Positions 17,275 to 26,157 of a DNA stretch of 64,000 nucleotides are shown here, piece by piece. The stretch comes from Diplocloster hominis (lineage in GTDB: Bacteria; Bacillota; Clostridia; Lachnospirales; Lachnospiraceae), in the NCBI RefSeq assembly GCF_032380655.1, contig NZ_JAWDIY010000011.1:104921-168920 (forward strand), given 5' to 3'. The notes under the pieces were generated by a model. That model searched no databases. It was given only the letters and a program-made list of their open reading frames with translations, and was not told where the DNA came from. A program made the position numbers and the translations under genes. Numbering within the stretch: position 1 is the stretch's first letter; each line of letters starts with the position of its first letter.

Positions 17275-18044
17275 AATAACTCTCCTTTCACCGCCTTTTG
17301 AAGCAGGATCCGTATCTGTATTCCGAGCACAGCCAGCATGATCAGAAGGATTCCCAGCCAGACCGGTACCGCGGCCGTCCGGTAAGCCTCCTGGGTCATG
17401 GCCGGCATCATGGAGAACAGGACGGCCAACATGGCTGCTCCGGTCTGGATATACCTGGCCCTGCGGTTTTTAGCCAGTGTCAGGGTGGCAAAATACACGA
17501 TATTCGAGGCGGCAAACGGGACCAGCAGGTAAATACACATTACCCCGATGCCGTACTCTGTTCCCTGGTGCGTCACCAGGGCCAGCGCAGTCAAAAACAG
17601 CAGATCCATTCCGCCGAACAGGATCATCCGCAGCGCCAGTATCTGTTTCATATTCAGATAAAAAGTCTGCTCCAGCTCCGCCATATGGTACGCCATGCTG
17701 CGGCCCAGTTCCTGGACGCCGATGACGCCCGCGAAAGCGGCGAAGGCGGAACCGGCGGCTATATAGGTCATGGCATCCTCCACATTGCGGTTCATCCAGT
17801 ACATGACCGACAGCATCACGGCCAGCAGAATACCCTGAAGAATCCAGTATCCGGCGGACAGATATTGGAGCTGCCCGGCTATTATTTCCGGCAGGCCCGG
17901 CTGGTAACGCAGAACCTGTCCTTTCACTTCCTCCCGGATCCCGGCCAGCGCTTTCTCCTTTTTATCCGGGTCTGTCCGGTATGGCTGCTGTTCCCTGATC
18001 CACTCCTTTTTTAACCACGCCTCTCTATCCCATTCCCGATTCAC
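17262..18044 (-). CDS. Membrane protein of the sigma/ABC operon
   Basis: This 260-residue protein starts with about 75 soluble, charged residues (REWDREAWLKKEWIREQQPY) and continues with about six hydrophobic segments. I chose the GTG at 18044: it is 7 bases after AGGAGG and overlaps the sigma factor TGA as GTGA. No family was recognised. Its position between an ECF sigma factor and an ABC exporter makes an anti-sigma or envelope-sensor role possible. It lacks a recognisable zinc anti-sigma motif. Confidence 0.72.
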   Translation of the reverse strand: MNREWDREAWLKKEWIREQQPYRTDPDKKEKALAGIREEVKGQVLRYQPGLPEIIAGQLQYLSAGYWILQGILLAVMLSVMYWMNRNVEDAMTYIAAGSAFAAFAGVIGVQELGRSMAYHMAELEQTFYLNMKQILALRMILFGGMDLLFLTALALVTHQGTEYGIGVMCIYLLVPFAASNIVYFATLTLAKNRRARYIQTGAAMLAVLFSMMPAMTQEAYRTAAVPVWLGILLIMLAVLGIQIRILLQKAVKGELLCWN

Positions 18045-18565
18045 TTCAATTCCTCCTCTTTGATCCACTTTCTTAATTTCTGTGTACCCTGCCGTACCCT
18101 GGATTTTACCGTTGACACCCCGGTCTGGGTCATCTGGGCGATTTCCCGGAGTGTTATATCATAATAATAGTAAAGAACCACGGCCTCCCTCTGGACAGAA
18201 GGCAGCCGCTGGATAGCCTGAAGGATGCATTCCCGCAGTTCCAGTCCGGCCAGCCGCTCGTCCTCCCGGCCCTCCTGGGAAAGCTGGTCAAATCCCGGCG
18301 TGCCTTGATTTTTGTCCCGATAATAATCTATGCAGCAATTTCTGGCAATCGTCAGCAGATATCCTTTCAGGTTCCGGTATTGATACCGGTCGACCATACG
18401 GATGAATTTTAAAAAGGTCTCCTGGGCCAAATCGTAGGACTGTACCGGATTTCCCGTCTGAAAACAGCAGAAACGGTAAATGTCATCATAGTATTTCTCA
18501 GCAATGATATTCAGAAGCTCTTTCTTTCCTTTTTGAATTTCTTTGATCAGTTTCCTGTCTTCCAA
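18041..18565 (-). CDS. ECF-type RNA polymerase sigma factor
   Basis: This 174-residue sigma-70-family protein carries region 2 (YDDIYRFCCFQTGN, YDLAQETFLKFIRMVDRYQY, then LLTIARNCCIDYYRD). Region 4 contains LPSVQREAVVLYYYYDITLR, EIAQMTQTGVSTVKSRVRQG and TQKLRKWIKEEE. It is expected to direct transcription of the downstream membrane protein and ABC exporter, and often its own promoter. The gene heads the operon, with a promoter-like site about 50 bases upstream. Confidence 0.92.
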   Translation of the reverse strand: MEDRKLIKEIQKGKKELLNIIAEKYYDDIYRFCCFQTGNPVQSYDLAQETFLKFIRMVDRYQYRNLKGYLLTIARNCCIDYYRDKNQGTPGFDQLSQEGREDERLAGLELRECILQAIQRLPSVQREAVVLYYYYDITLREIAQMTQTGVSTVKSRVRQGTQKLRKWIKEEELK

Positions 18566-18616
18566 AGTTTTCCCCTCTGTGATTTCCTGGTCTTCTTAGT
18601 TAAGTTTCTTACCTAC

Positions 18617-18645
18617 TATATAATATATAACGAGCCGGCAGTCAA
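18617..18645 (-). promoter_or_regulatory. Promoter upstream of the ECF sigma gene
   Basis: On the minus strand TTGACT (18645-18640) and TATATA (18622-18617) are 17 bases apart. This is a vegetative-type match. No autoregulatory ECF-type AAC motif was identified with confidence. Confidence 0.5.
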
Positions 18646-18763
18646 AAAAGTTTTAAATATAGATACTTTTTATCGGATTTTTTCTATGAGAATGATTACA
18701 AAAATGCAGATATTTGTCAAAAAACGCTTTTTTGTAATAAAAGATGTAAAAGAGTGAAACCTA

Positions 18764-18791
18764 TTGAATAATTTTCAGCACATAGTAAAAT
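18764..18791 (+). promoter_or_regulatory. Promoter for the 18.8-22.6 kb sugar ABC genes
   Basis: TTGAAT (18764-18769) and TAAAAT (18786-18791) are separated by 16 bases, about 55 bases before the lipoprotein gene. The flanking sequence is A+T-rich, so chance matches are easy. Confidence 0.45.
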
Positions 18792-18846
18792 TAAAAAGTA
18801 AGCAGAACCATGGAACTGTACAAAAATTATAAAATGGAGGAAAGGT

Positions 18847-19926
18847 ATGAAAAAAGCAATAGTAATGTTGCTGTCATCGGTAATGATTTTTTCACTATCA
18901 GCATGTGGGGCTAAGCAAACGGAAGACCAATCGGCAAAAGGAGCCAGGCAGACACAGACAGACGTAAATGCAGAGACCTCTGAGAAAACACAGACCGATA
19001 CAACAGTGAAGAATGAGGATTCCGATCCGATTAAAGTAGGGTTATGCAACATTAATGAAAAAGGCGCGTTTGGAAAATTGGTAAAATATGGATTTGAGCA
19101 GGCCTGCAAGGAACGAGGTTGGGAATTGGTATATGCAGATAATAATTCCAACGGCCAGCAGGCGATTACAAACGCAGACACCATGGTATTGCAGGAGGTA
19201 GATTTTGTAGTTGACCTGAATGTAGACTCATCCGTGGGGGATATGGTAAAAGGGATTTTTGACGAGGCGGGGATTCCGGTTCTGGCTGTCGATATCGCCC
19301 TGGGAGATGCGCCGTTCTTCGGAATCGATTCTGAACAGCTTGGTTATTTTAATGGAGAAACAGCAGCAAAGTATATTCAGGAAAATTATGAGGGATCGGT
19401 AGATTATATTGTATTGATGACTCAGATTGCTTCCGGCGACGAAGTGCAGAAACGTGTTCGTTCGTCCATTGACGCTTTGGATGAAAATGGAGTTAAATAC
19501 GGCGAAGTAGTAGAAATTGAGAGTGAAAATGACGCGGCTATCAGCCAGCAAAGATTCACAGACTTTTTGACAGCGCATCCGGATGCAGAATCTGTCATTG
19601 TATTTACCATTAATGAAAATTCGGCGCAGGGCGTATATGCAGGAGCTGTTACCGCCGGCCGCGAATGGGATGTACGTATTTTCTCAGCAAACTGCGGTGT
19701 CCAGTTTGTAGAACCGATGTATGAATCAGATGGAAAGCAGTCCTGGGTATGTACGATTTCTAATTTTACTGAGCTTTATGGAGAACAATGCTGTGAACTG
19801 ATCGAGCAGTATTTTGAGACAGGAACTATTCCTGAAAGCACATGCTGTAAATTTGAAGCGATTACCTGGGATAACATCAGCGAATTTTACCCGGAAGGCA
19901 ATTGTCCGTGGGATAACTTTGAGTAA
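18847..19926 (+). CDS. Sugar ABC transporter substrate-binding lipoprotein
   Basis: This 359-residue lipoprotein has a signal peptide ending in SLSAC (lipid-modified C20). A Thr/Glu/Gln-rich linker follows, then a RbsB-type periplasmic-binding fold in normal order from about residue 58 (IKVGLCNINEKGAFGKLVKY to FEAITWDNISEFYP). It should capture a pentose or deoxyhexose-like sugar for the ATPase and permease that follow. The ribosome site GGAGGAAAGGT precedes the ATG. A strong hairpin after the gene would keep its transcript more abundant than the rest of the operon. The ligand cannot be read from sequence, but the isomerase and mutarotase nearby suggest an aldose. Confidence 0.88.
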   Translation: MKKAIVMLLSSVMIFSLSACGAKQTEDQSAKGARQTQTDVNAETSEKTQTDTTVKNEDSDPIKVGLCNINEKGAFGKLVKYGFEQACKERGWELVYADNNSNGQQAITNADTMVLQEVDFVVDLNVDSSVGDMVKGIFDEAGIPVLAVDIALGDAPFFGIDSEQLGYFNGETAAKYIQENYEGSVDYIVLMTQIASGDEVQKRVRSSIDALDENGVKYGEVVEIESENDAAISQQRFTDFLTAHPDAESVIVFTINENSAQGVYAGAVTAGREWDVRIFSANCGVQFVEPMYESDGKQSWVCTISNFTELYGEQCCELIEQYFETGTIPESTCCKFEAITWDNISEFYPEGNCPWDNFE

Positions 19927-19982
19927 TTCCTTTATAGGTATGCTATTACTTAAGATAAATGAAAGAAAGCTGTCTCATATGA

Positions 19983-20035
19983 GAAACCGTAAAATAAAAT
20001 ATAATTAAGAAACAATAATTTTATTTTACGGTTTC
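19983..20035 (+). terminator. Terminator or attenuator between lipoprotein and ATPase genes
   Basis: GAAACCGTAAAATAAAAT and its perfect complement form an 18-base stem around a 17-base loop, ending in TTTC TTTAT. It separates the highly expressed lipoprotein gene from the ATPase gene 36 bases on. Confidence 0.75.
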
Positions 20036-20070
20036 TTTATGTCTGTAGATATTGAATTCGAGGTAATAAA

Positions 20071-21585
20071 ATGGCAGAAAAATATATGAAAAATGACCAT
20101 ATTGTTTCAGATGAGATCGTAATGGAAGCGAAAGGAATATGTAAAAGTTTTCCCGGCGTAAAGGCGCTTAGCGATGTAGATATAACCATTCACAAAGGGG
20201 AAGTGGTGGCACTTCTAGGTGAAAACGGCGCAGGAAAATCCACTCTGATTAAAGTACTTTCCGGAATTTATAAACAGGAAATCGGTACGGTTGCGATGGA
20301 AGGCAAAGAGATGAATTTTGAACTTCCGTCAGATGCAACCAATGCAGGTATTGGAGTGATTCATCAGGAATTAAATTATGTTTCCACGATTTCTGTTGCA
20401 GAAAATATTTTTATGGGTAATATTCCGAAAAAATACGGCCTGGTAGATTATAAAACGATGTACAGACAATCCAAAGAGATTCTATCACTGGTTGGCTTAA
20501 CGATTGATCCCAAGATAAATATCGGAGATTGCTCTGTTGCGCAGAAACAGCTGATTGAAATCGCGAAGGTTATGTCCAACAACGCAAAAGTCCTGATCTT
20601 AGATGAACCGACTTCCGCGTTAAATGATATAGAGGTAGGATATCTGTTTCAACTGATACATAAAGCTGCGTCTGAGGGCGTATCGATCTTTTATATATCC
20701 CATAAATTGGATGAGCTTTTTGAAGTGGCCGACCGCGTGGTGGTTATGCGGGACGGATGTGTAACAGGCCAGATCGATATGAAAGAGGCTACGAATGACC
20801 TGTTAATCTCCAAAATGGTTGGCCGGGAACTGGACGATATGTATCCTAAGATTGGCGGAATCGTTGGAGAAGTAGCTTTGCAGGTTGAAAATCTGACGAC
20901 AGACAGTCTGAAAAATGTATCCTTTGAGGCTAGGAATGGAGAAATTTTGGGAATTTATGGTTTAATGGGGTCCGGGCATCAGGCAATCGGCTCCGCTTTA
21001 TATGGACAAGATATCGTTCATGAAGGAAAAATCCGTATAAATAAAAAAAATTTAATTCCGAAAACACCCCTGGACGCCATTAATGCTGGTCTTGCCTATG
21101 TTCCTGCAGAACGAAAAACAGAAGGTCTGGTTTTAAATCAAAGCGTCGCGGTAAATACGATGGCCGGATATTATAGTAAGTCCCATAAAAAGATACTGAA
21201 TAACCGTCTGGAAATTGAAAAGACAAAGAAGTGGGTGGATAAATTCAGTATAAAAACACCAACAATCGATACGGCAGTAGAATCCTTATCAGGCGGAAAT
21301 CAGCAAAAAGTGATTCTTTCGCGCTGCCTGGAATTGGATCCGGATGTTTTGATATTAAACGAGCCGACACGCGGCATTGATGTCGGTGCAAAATCAGAAA
21401 TTTACAGGATTCTGGATCAGTTGTGTCAGGAGGGGAAATGTGTGATTATCATTACGTCAGAGATGCCGGAACTTTTGGCAATGTCCGATAAGATTATGGT
21501 AATGTCCGACGGACAAAAAAGCGGTTTTTTAAATAAAGAAGAAGCTACGCAGGAATTGGTTGTTCAGTATGCGATAGGAGGTTAA
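20071..21585 (+). CDS. Sugar ABC transporter ATPase (two ABC domains)
   Basis: This 504-residue RbsA/MglA-type protein has two nucleotide-binding domains. The first has Walker A LLGENGAGKSTL (about 50-60), the Q-loop region GVIHQELNYVSTI and Walker B VLILDEPTSALND. The second lacks a clean Walker A (GIYGLMGSGHQAIGSAL) but has LSGGNQQKVILSRCL and LILNEPTRGIDVGAKSEIYR. That asymmetry is normal for the family. GAGGTAATAAA precedes the ATG. It energises uptake of the sugar bound by the upstream lipoprotein. Confidence 0.95.
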   Translation: MAEKYMKNDHIVSDEIVMEAKGICKSFPGVKALSDVDITIHKGEVVALLGENGAGKSTLIKVLSGIYKQEIGTVAMEGKEMNFELPSDATNAGIGVIHQELNYVSTISVAENIFMGNIPKKYGLVDYKTMYRQSKEILSLVGLTIDPKINIGDCSVAQKQLIEIAKVMSNNAKVLILDEPTSALNDIEVGYLFQLIHKAASEGVSIFYISHKLDELFEVADRVVVMRDGCVTGQIDMKEATNDLLISKMVGRELDDMYPKIGGIVGEVALQVENLTTDSLKNVSFEARNGEILGIYGLMGSGHQAIGSALYGQDIVHEGKIRINKKNLIPKTPLDAINAGLAYVPAERKTEGLVLNQSVAVNTMAGYYSKSHKKILNNRLEIEKTKKWVDKFSIKTPTIDTAVESLSGGNQQKVILSRCLELDPDVLILNEPTRGIDVGAKSEIYRILDQLCQEGKCVIIITSEMPELLAMSDKIMVMSDGQKSGFLNKEEATQELVVQYAIGG

Positions 21586-21589
21586 GAGT

Positions 21590-22561
21590 GTGGCAAAGAG
21601 GAGTTTAAAAGAAGTTGTTGGGAAAATGACTCATACATCGTTTACGACAGTTATTTGCGCATTGGTATTGGAAATCGTATTTTTTGCGCTCATGTCTCCA
21701 CATTTTCTATCTTGGAAGAATTTTTTAAATATTGGTTTGTATGCAGCGATCGTCGGTTGTGTATCATGCTCTGTAACGTTAGTCAATATTTCCGGAAACA
21801 TTGACTTATCGGTAGGATCACAGATCGCAGTGGTCGGTATGGTAGCTGCGGTTGTAAGCCGCGCAGGCTATGGCTGGGAAATCACATGTATCGCGGCGTT
21901 AATTGCAGGCGTCGTTTGTGGCGCAGTGAACGGTTTTTTCATTACGGTATTAAAATTAAATGCATTTATCACCACCATCGCAACGATGCAGTCTTTAAGC
22001 GGAATCGCCTATCTGATCTCGCAGGGGCAGTCTCTGCCGATTTCTAATCCGGAATTTACCTTTATCGGAAGAGGATATCTGGTCGGTCTACCGACCTCTC
22101 TGTGGATCATGCTGATATGCTATATCATCTTTCATATTATTTCAAAATGGACCGTATTCGGAAGATCGATCTACATGATAGGCGGAAATACGCAAGCCTC
22201 TTTCCTGGCGGGCATCAAAGTCAATAAAATACGCTTCGAATTATATCTGATAAATGGATTAATGTGCGGCGTTGCCGGCATTATCTTATCGGCACAGACA
22301 GGAGCAGGTATGCCAAATGCTGCGGCCACTTATAATATGACGGCTCTTTCCGCTGTTATCCTTGGCGGCGCGGCTTTAACAGGTGGAAAAGGAACAATAT
22401 TCGGAACATTTTTGGGTTCTATGATATTGGCTATGCTGAATAACGGAATGACGCTTTTATCTGTAGGTTCCTATTGGCAGTATATTATTATCGGCCTCGT
22501 TCTGTTGGCTGCAGTATCCATCGATGCGATCAAGGGAGGAAGCCTACGACGGAAAATCTAA
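21590..22561 (+). CDS. Sugar ABC transporter permease (RbsC type)
   Basis: This 323-residue integral membrane protein has 8-10 hydrophobic segments and the family landmarks SGNIDLSVGSQIAVVGMVAA, LNAFITTIATMQSLSG, GGNTQASFLAGIKVNKIRF and ALSAVILGGAALTGGKGTIF. The start is a GTG 4 bases after the ATPase stop, with AGGAGG upstream. It ends with a 4-base convergent overlap with the AraC gene. Confidence 0.93.
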   Translation: MAKRSLKEVVGKMTHTSFTTVICALVLEIVFFALMSPHFLSWKNFLNIGLYAAIVGCVSCSVTLVNISGNIDLSVGSQIAVVGMVAAVVSRAGYGWEITCIAALIAGVVCGAVNGFFITVLKLNAFITTIATMQSLSGIAYLISQGQSLPISNPEFTFIGRGYLVGLPTSLWIMLICYIIFHIISKWTVFGRSIYMIGGNTQASFLAGIKVNKIRFELYLINGLMCGVAGIILSAQTGAGMPNAAATYNMTALSAVILGGAALTGGKGTIFGTFLGSMILAMLNNGMTLLSVGSYWQYIIIGLVLLAAVSIDAIKGGSLRRKI

Positions 22562-23454
22562 ATATCAAGCACTAGATTTTGTTTGCTGGAACGCAGTCCA
22601 CGGGGAGACATACCGGTTTTTTGACGAAATGTTTTTGAAAAATGATGAATATCGCTGAAGCCGGTGGTATCAGCGATCTCTGAAATGGTCATATCTGTGG
22701 AAGTGATCATTTCGATTGCCTTGGAGATACGGTACGCCATCAGATATTGATGCAGTGATTTACCTGTATATTTTATGAACTGTTTGTTGAGATAATTTGG
22801 ATGATAATTAAAATGCTGCCCGATAGTGACATTTGTAATATTTTCCGCATAATGCTGCTGGATATAGCTTAAAATTTGCTCTGCCTTTTTCGCAGAAAAG
22901 GAACGCTGATTTTGTCCGAGTGAGAGTGTGCGGTAGCACTGAGAAAGAATAGACAAAAAAAGTCCGCTTAAACGCTGGCTGTAAAAAATTTTTTTAGAAT
23001 CAAACTCGATGAGCATATCCTGTAATGTAGATTCCAGGCTTTGCATATTTTGCAGATAGATAAACTGATTCATGGCAGGCATATCAGTTAGAAAAACCCG
23101 TTCTAAAATCCTATTTTCATCAAATATTCTGATCGGTTCAGGCGGAATCGGAACCACAAGGTTTTTATTACTTTGCGTATAATCGAAGTTTACGCCCAGA
23201 AGAATCAGGAGATTCCCGTCATCGCTGACCATACGGTATTCCGTACCGGAATGATACATAAAAACATCGCCGCGGGAAAGGCGGTAAGAGGCATCAAGGG
23301 TATAGAGACAGCCGCTTCCTTTGGAAACCAAGAAAAAGCGGCAGTCATATGGCCGGAAGAAATCGGGATACTCTTCCTTTGTGACACGGAAACGCTGTAC
23401 GTATCGGATATTGGGCTGAATGTCTGCAAAGCTCAGGGAAAAATTTAACGGCAT
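22558..23454 (-). CDS. AraC-family transcriptional regulator
   Basis: This 298-residue regulator has an N-terminal cupin-like ligand domain (FFRPYDCRFFLVSKGSGCLY, GDVFMYHSGTEYRMVS). Its C-terminal two-helix HTH domain spans about 192-290, with NVTIGQHFNYHPNYLNKQFI and ISEIADTTGFSDIHHFSKTF, ending RQKTGMSPRGLR. It is transcribed away from the isomerase gene and towards the permease gene. It most likely controls both flanking sets in response to the transported sugar. A possible own promoter is TTGAAT-16-TAAACT in 23481-23515. Confidence 0.9.
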   Translation of the reverse strand: MPLNFSLSFADIQPNIRYVQRFRVTKEEYPDFFRPYDCRFFLVSKGSGCLYTLDASYRLSRGDVFMYHSGTEYRMVSDDGNLLILLGVNFDYTQSNKNLVVPIPPEPIRIFDENRILERVFLTDMPAMNQFIYLQNMQSLESTLQDMLIEFDSKKIFYSQRLSGLFLSILSQCYRTLSLGQNQRSFSAKKAEQILSYIQQHYAENITNVTIGQHFNYHPNYLNKQFIKYTGKSLHQYLMAYRISKAIEMITSTDMTISEIADTTGFSDIHHFSKTFRQKTGMSPRGLRSSKQNLVLDI

Positions 23455-23560
23455 AGTTTATTTACCTTTCGAAAACAGTTCTAACTAAAGTTTAACAAAT
23501 ATTTTTTTTTATTCAACAGAAAAATATCTTTCATGTCTAAGAGTTAAGGAGATTAGAGAA

Positions 23561-25009
23561 ATGGTAGAACGATTAAAACAGCGAAATGCCAGAATCGGCG
23601 TATTTGGCGTTGCCCATCCGGTATACTGGGGACAGTTTCCGGGCTTGGAAGAACAGTTAATGAAATATCATGAAGAATTCAAAAAAATCGTATACGAAAA
23701 CGGAGTGGATGTCGTAGATTTCGGAATGATCGATTACAGCGAAAAGGCTTTTGCTGCTGCGGAAGAGATCAAAGGCGGCAAGATAGATATTCTGTTTTGT
23801 AATATGCTCACTTATGCAACCTCTTCCGTGTTTGCACCGATCATACGAGCATTAGATATTCCGATTATTTTAGTGGCGCTTCAACCCCGAAGACAGTTAG
23901 AGTGTGAGGAGGCAAACACCCGTCAGCAGCTGGAAAATGATAATATCTGTTCGGTTCCGGAATTTACGGGGGTTGCGATCCGTATGGGTAAAAAGGTCCA
24001 GGATGTGATTATTGGTGTATTATATGATGATAATGAAGCAAAAACAAATATTTCAGAATGGTGTGAAATTGCTAAAGTGCTTCATGATTTAAAAGGCGCA
24101 CGTTTTGGTTTGATGGGACATGTGCTGGAGGCTATGTATGATATGCATGCTGATCCAACGGCAATTGCAGATGCATTTGGCGTTCATGTTCCACTGCTTG
24201 AGGTGGATGACGTCTTAGCGGTATATGAAACAGTAACGGAAGAAGAGATCGAAGAGAAAAGCAGGCTGATTCTGGAATGCTTTGACACTCCGGTTCCGGT
24301 TTCCGATCCATTGACGATGAAACTGACAGAAGAAGATCTGTATCATGCATCCAAGACAGCAGTAACGTTAGATAAGTTTGTGGAAAAATATAATCTGACC
24401 GGTCTGGCTTATTATTATAACGGGCGGCCGGATTCGAATCATCGGCAAGTAGTGAGTTCTTTTATCGTGGGAAATTCTTTGTTAAATGCAGAAGGGATTC
24501 CTATGTGCGGAGAGTTTGATATTAAAACCTGTATCGCTATGTTTATTATGGATAGATTAAATATTGGCGGAAGCTTTGCAGAATTTCATCCATTTGATTT
24601 TGATGAAGATTATATTATGGTTGGGCATGACGGACCTCATCATATTGCGATTGCAGATGGGAAACCGGTGCTGCGCTCCCTCAAAAAATTCCATGGAAAG
24701 CCGGGCTCAGGCGCTTCCATTGAATTTAAAATCAAAGAAGGCCCTATTACAATGCTTGGAATTACGCAGAGCTACGATGGGAAGTTTAAATTTATCCTTG
24801 GCGAAGGGATTTCAAAGCATGGACCGATTCCGCCCACAGGAAATACAAATACGCGAGGATTTTTTGAGCCGACTACAAAAGAATATATCAAAAAATGGGT
24901 AATGGCAGGCCCCACCCATCACTATGCTCTTGGAGTCGGACACCATGCGGATACCATTGCTAAAATAGCGGAAGTACTTCATATCGATTATGAAATTATA
25001 AAAAGCTGA
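23561..25009 (+). CDS. L-fucose/L-arabinose isomerase-family protein
   Basis: This 482-residue protein resembles the COG2407/AraA-FucI fold of aldose-ketose isomerases. Recognisable parts are FGVAHPVYWGQFPGLEEQ, ILFCNMLTYATSSVFAPIIR, ARFGLMGHVLEAMYDMHADP, and the metal-site region CGEFDIKTC (E318) with GHDGPHH (H356, H360, H361). These enzymes need Mn2+ and convert an aldose to its ketose. It is divergent from the AraC gene and followed by a mutarotase-like gene, so it probably acts on the sugar imported by 18847-22561. The exact substrate (arabinose, fucose, rhamnose or a rarer sugar) is not determined. Confidence 0.85.
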   Translation: MVERLKQRNARIGVFGVAHPVYWGQFPGLEEQLMKYHEEFKKIVYENGVDVVDFGMIDYSEKAFAAAEEIKGGKIDILFCNMLTYATSSVFAPIIRALDIPIILVALQPRRQLECEEANTRQQLENDNICSVPEFTGVAIRMGKKVQDVIIGVLYDDNEAKTNISEWCEIAKVLHDLKGARFGLMGHVLEAMYDMHADPTAIADAFGVHVPLLEVDDVLAVYETVTEEEIEEKSRLILECFDTPVPVSDPLTMKLTEEDLYHASKTAVTLDKFVEKYNLTGLAYYYNGRPDSNHRQVVSSFIVGNSLLNAEGIPMCGEFDIKTCIAMFIMDRLNIGGSFAEFHPFDFDEDYIMVGHDGPHHIAIADGKPVLRSLKKFHGKPGSGASIEFKIKEGPITMLGITQSYDGKFKFILGEGISKHGPIPPTGNTNTRGFFEPTTKEYIKKWVMAGPTHHYALGVGHHADTIAKIAEVLHIDYEIIKS

Positions 25010-25040
25010 TTGGCTTTGACAGGCAGGAGTAATAGAAATT

Positions 25041-25355
25041 ATGGAAAAAAGAGTGTGGACAGGAAAAATTCTTCCGGGAAAATTAGAGGAATATATTCGA
25101 ACGCATCAGCAAATTTGGCCGGAAATGACAGAAGCTCTGAATACACAGGGAATTCACAATTATACGATTTGGAATAACAACGATACAGTTATCGGGTATT
25201 ATGAATGTGAATCCCTTCAATATGCGGACAAAGTCAAGCAGGAGTCGGAGATTTGCAAAAGATGGGCTGAATTGATGGGAGGGATCATGGTATTGGATGC
25301 AGAACCTGAGACAAATGAGATCAAAAGCTATCAACAGATTTTTGGTCACAAATAA
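25041..25355 (+). CDS. L-rhamnose mutarotase-like protein
   Basis: This 104-residue RhaM/YiiL-family (ferredoxin-like alpha-beta) protein interconverts sugar anomers. The family histidine is kept (H22 in THQQIWPEM), as is IHNYTIWNN. The paired tryptophans of RhaM are reduced to one (W75 in KRWAELM). It follows the isomerase by 31 bases and so supplies the correct anomer to it. A second member of the family lies at 34345-34674 in another operon. Confidence 0.85.
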   Translation: MEKRVWTGKILPGKLEEYIRTHQQIWPEMTEALNTQGIHNYTIWNNNDTVIGYYECESLQYADKVKQESEICKRWAELMGGIMVLDAEPETNEIKSYQQIFGHK

Positions 25356-25414
25356 ATGCGGAATTATCAGGAAAATCCAATATTCTCTCACACTTAAGGT
25401 TACTTGCCCCCCTG

Positions 25415-25440
25415 AGAGACAGCTATAAGCTGTCTCTTTC
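25415..25440 (+). terminator. Terminator after the isomerase-mutarotase operon
   Basis: AGAGACAGCT and AGCTGTCTCT form a perfect 10-base stem with a 3-base loop, followed by TTCTT. It ends the plus-strand operon before the convergent VanZ-like gene. Confidence 0.8.
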
Positions 25441-25513
25441 TTCCGCTGTGGATCATACTAAACCTGTATACCGTCAAGTACATCGCTCTCACGTGGGAAT
25501 ATTACAGTTCCCG

Positions 25514-26056
25514 TCATTTTTCCACAGCCTTCCTCCACCAGTTTTTCTGCCGAAACAGCCGGTTCATACCGGCGTAGATTCCGAACCCGATCATTCCCCC
25601 CACGGTATTCATAATTACATCATCGATATCCGCAGAGCGCCCGGTGAAATACTGGACGATCTCGATCAGAACCGTTATTCCCAGAGCGCACAGGGACATC
25701 CGCCAAAAGGATCTAAGCTTCGGGAAAGCGATGGGCATCAAAAAGCCCAGGGGAATGAACATCAGGATGTTGGAGACCAGCTGCTGGATCATTCTTGCAA
25801 ACCCCATCTCATAGGTGTGTGTCAGCCAGACGAAGGGCTGCAAATTCAGCAGGCGGTAATCCGGAAAGAACGAAACGCCTCCGACCAGCAAAGTGACATA
25901 GATGATCAGGACTGACATTACCGTCAGTGCGTAGCAGGCCAGATGCCGGGCCCCAGGCATTTTATATTTTCTTCCCCGCAGGAAAAATGGCAGATACAGA
26001 ACCACTGATGCCAGGGCGCTGAGCGGCAGTCCGATGATGAGCAAACCTATAATCAT
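25514..26056 (-). CDS. VanZ-like membrane protein
   Basis: This 180-residue protein has about five hydrophobic segments and the VanZ-family pattern. NLQPFVWLTHTYEMGFARMI leads into QQLVSNILMFIPLGFLMPI, and ALGITVLIEIVQYFTGRSADIDDVIMNTVGG follows. VanZ-family proteins are associated with low-level teicoplanin resistance in one case, but most members are of unknown function. It is monocistronic and convergent with the mutarotase gene. Nothing nearby indicates glycopeptide resistance. Confidence 0.85.
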   Translation of the reverse strand: MIIGLLIIGLPLSALASVVLYLPFFLRGRKYKMPGARHLACYALTVMSVLIIYVTLLVGGVSFFPDYRLLNLQPFVWLTHTYEMGFARMIQQLVSNILMFIPLGFLMPIAFPKLRSFWRMSLCALGITVLIEIVQYFTGRSADIDDVIMNTVGGMIGFGIYAGMNRLFRQKNWWRKAVEK

Positions 26057-26157
26057 AGTAAATTCCTCCGAATCGCAGTTTCATTTTTCTACTATAAGGT
26101 TAGTATAGCTCAATCTCCGGCTGTATTCTCTTAAGATTTCTTTAAAATTAGCGGCAT

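Noticed and set aside
25514..26056. Glycopeptide resistance locus based on the VanZ-like protein
   Set aside because: No vanHAX or vanRS genes nearby; most VanZ-family proteins have no link to resistance.
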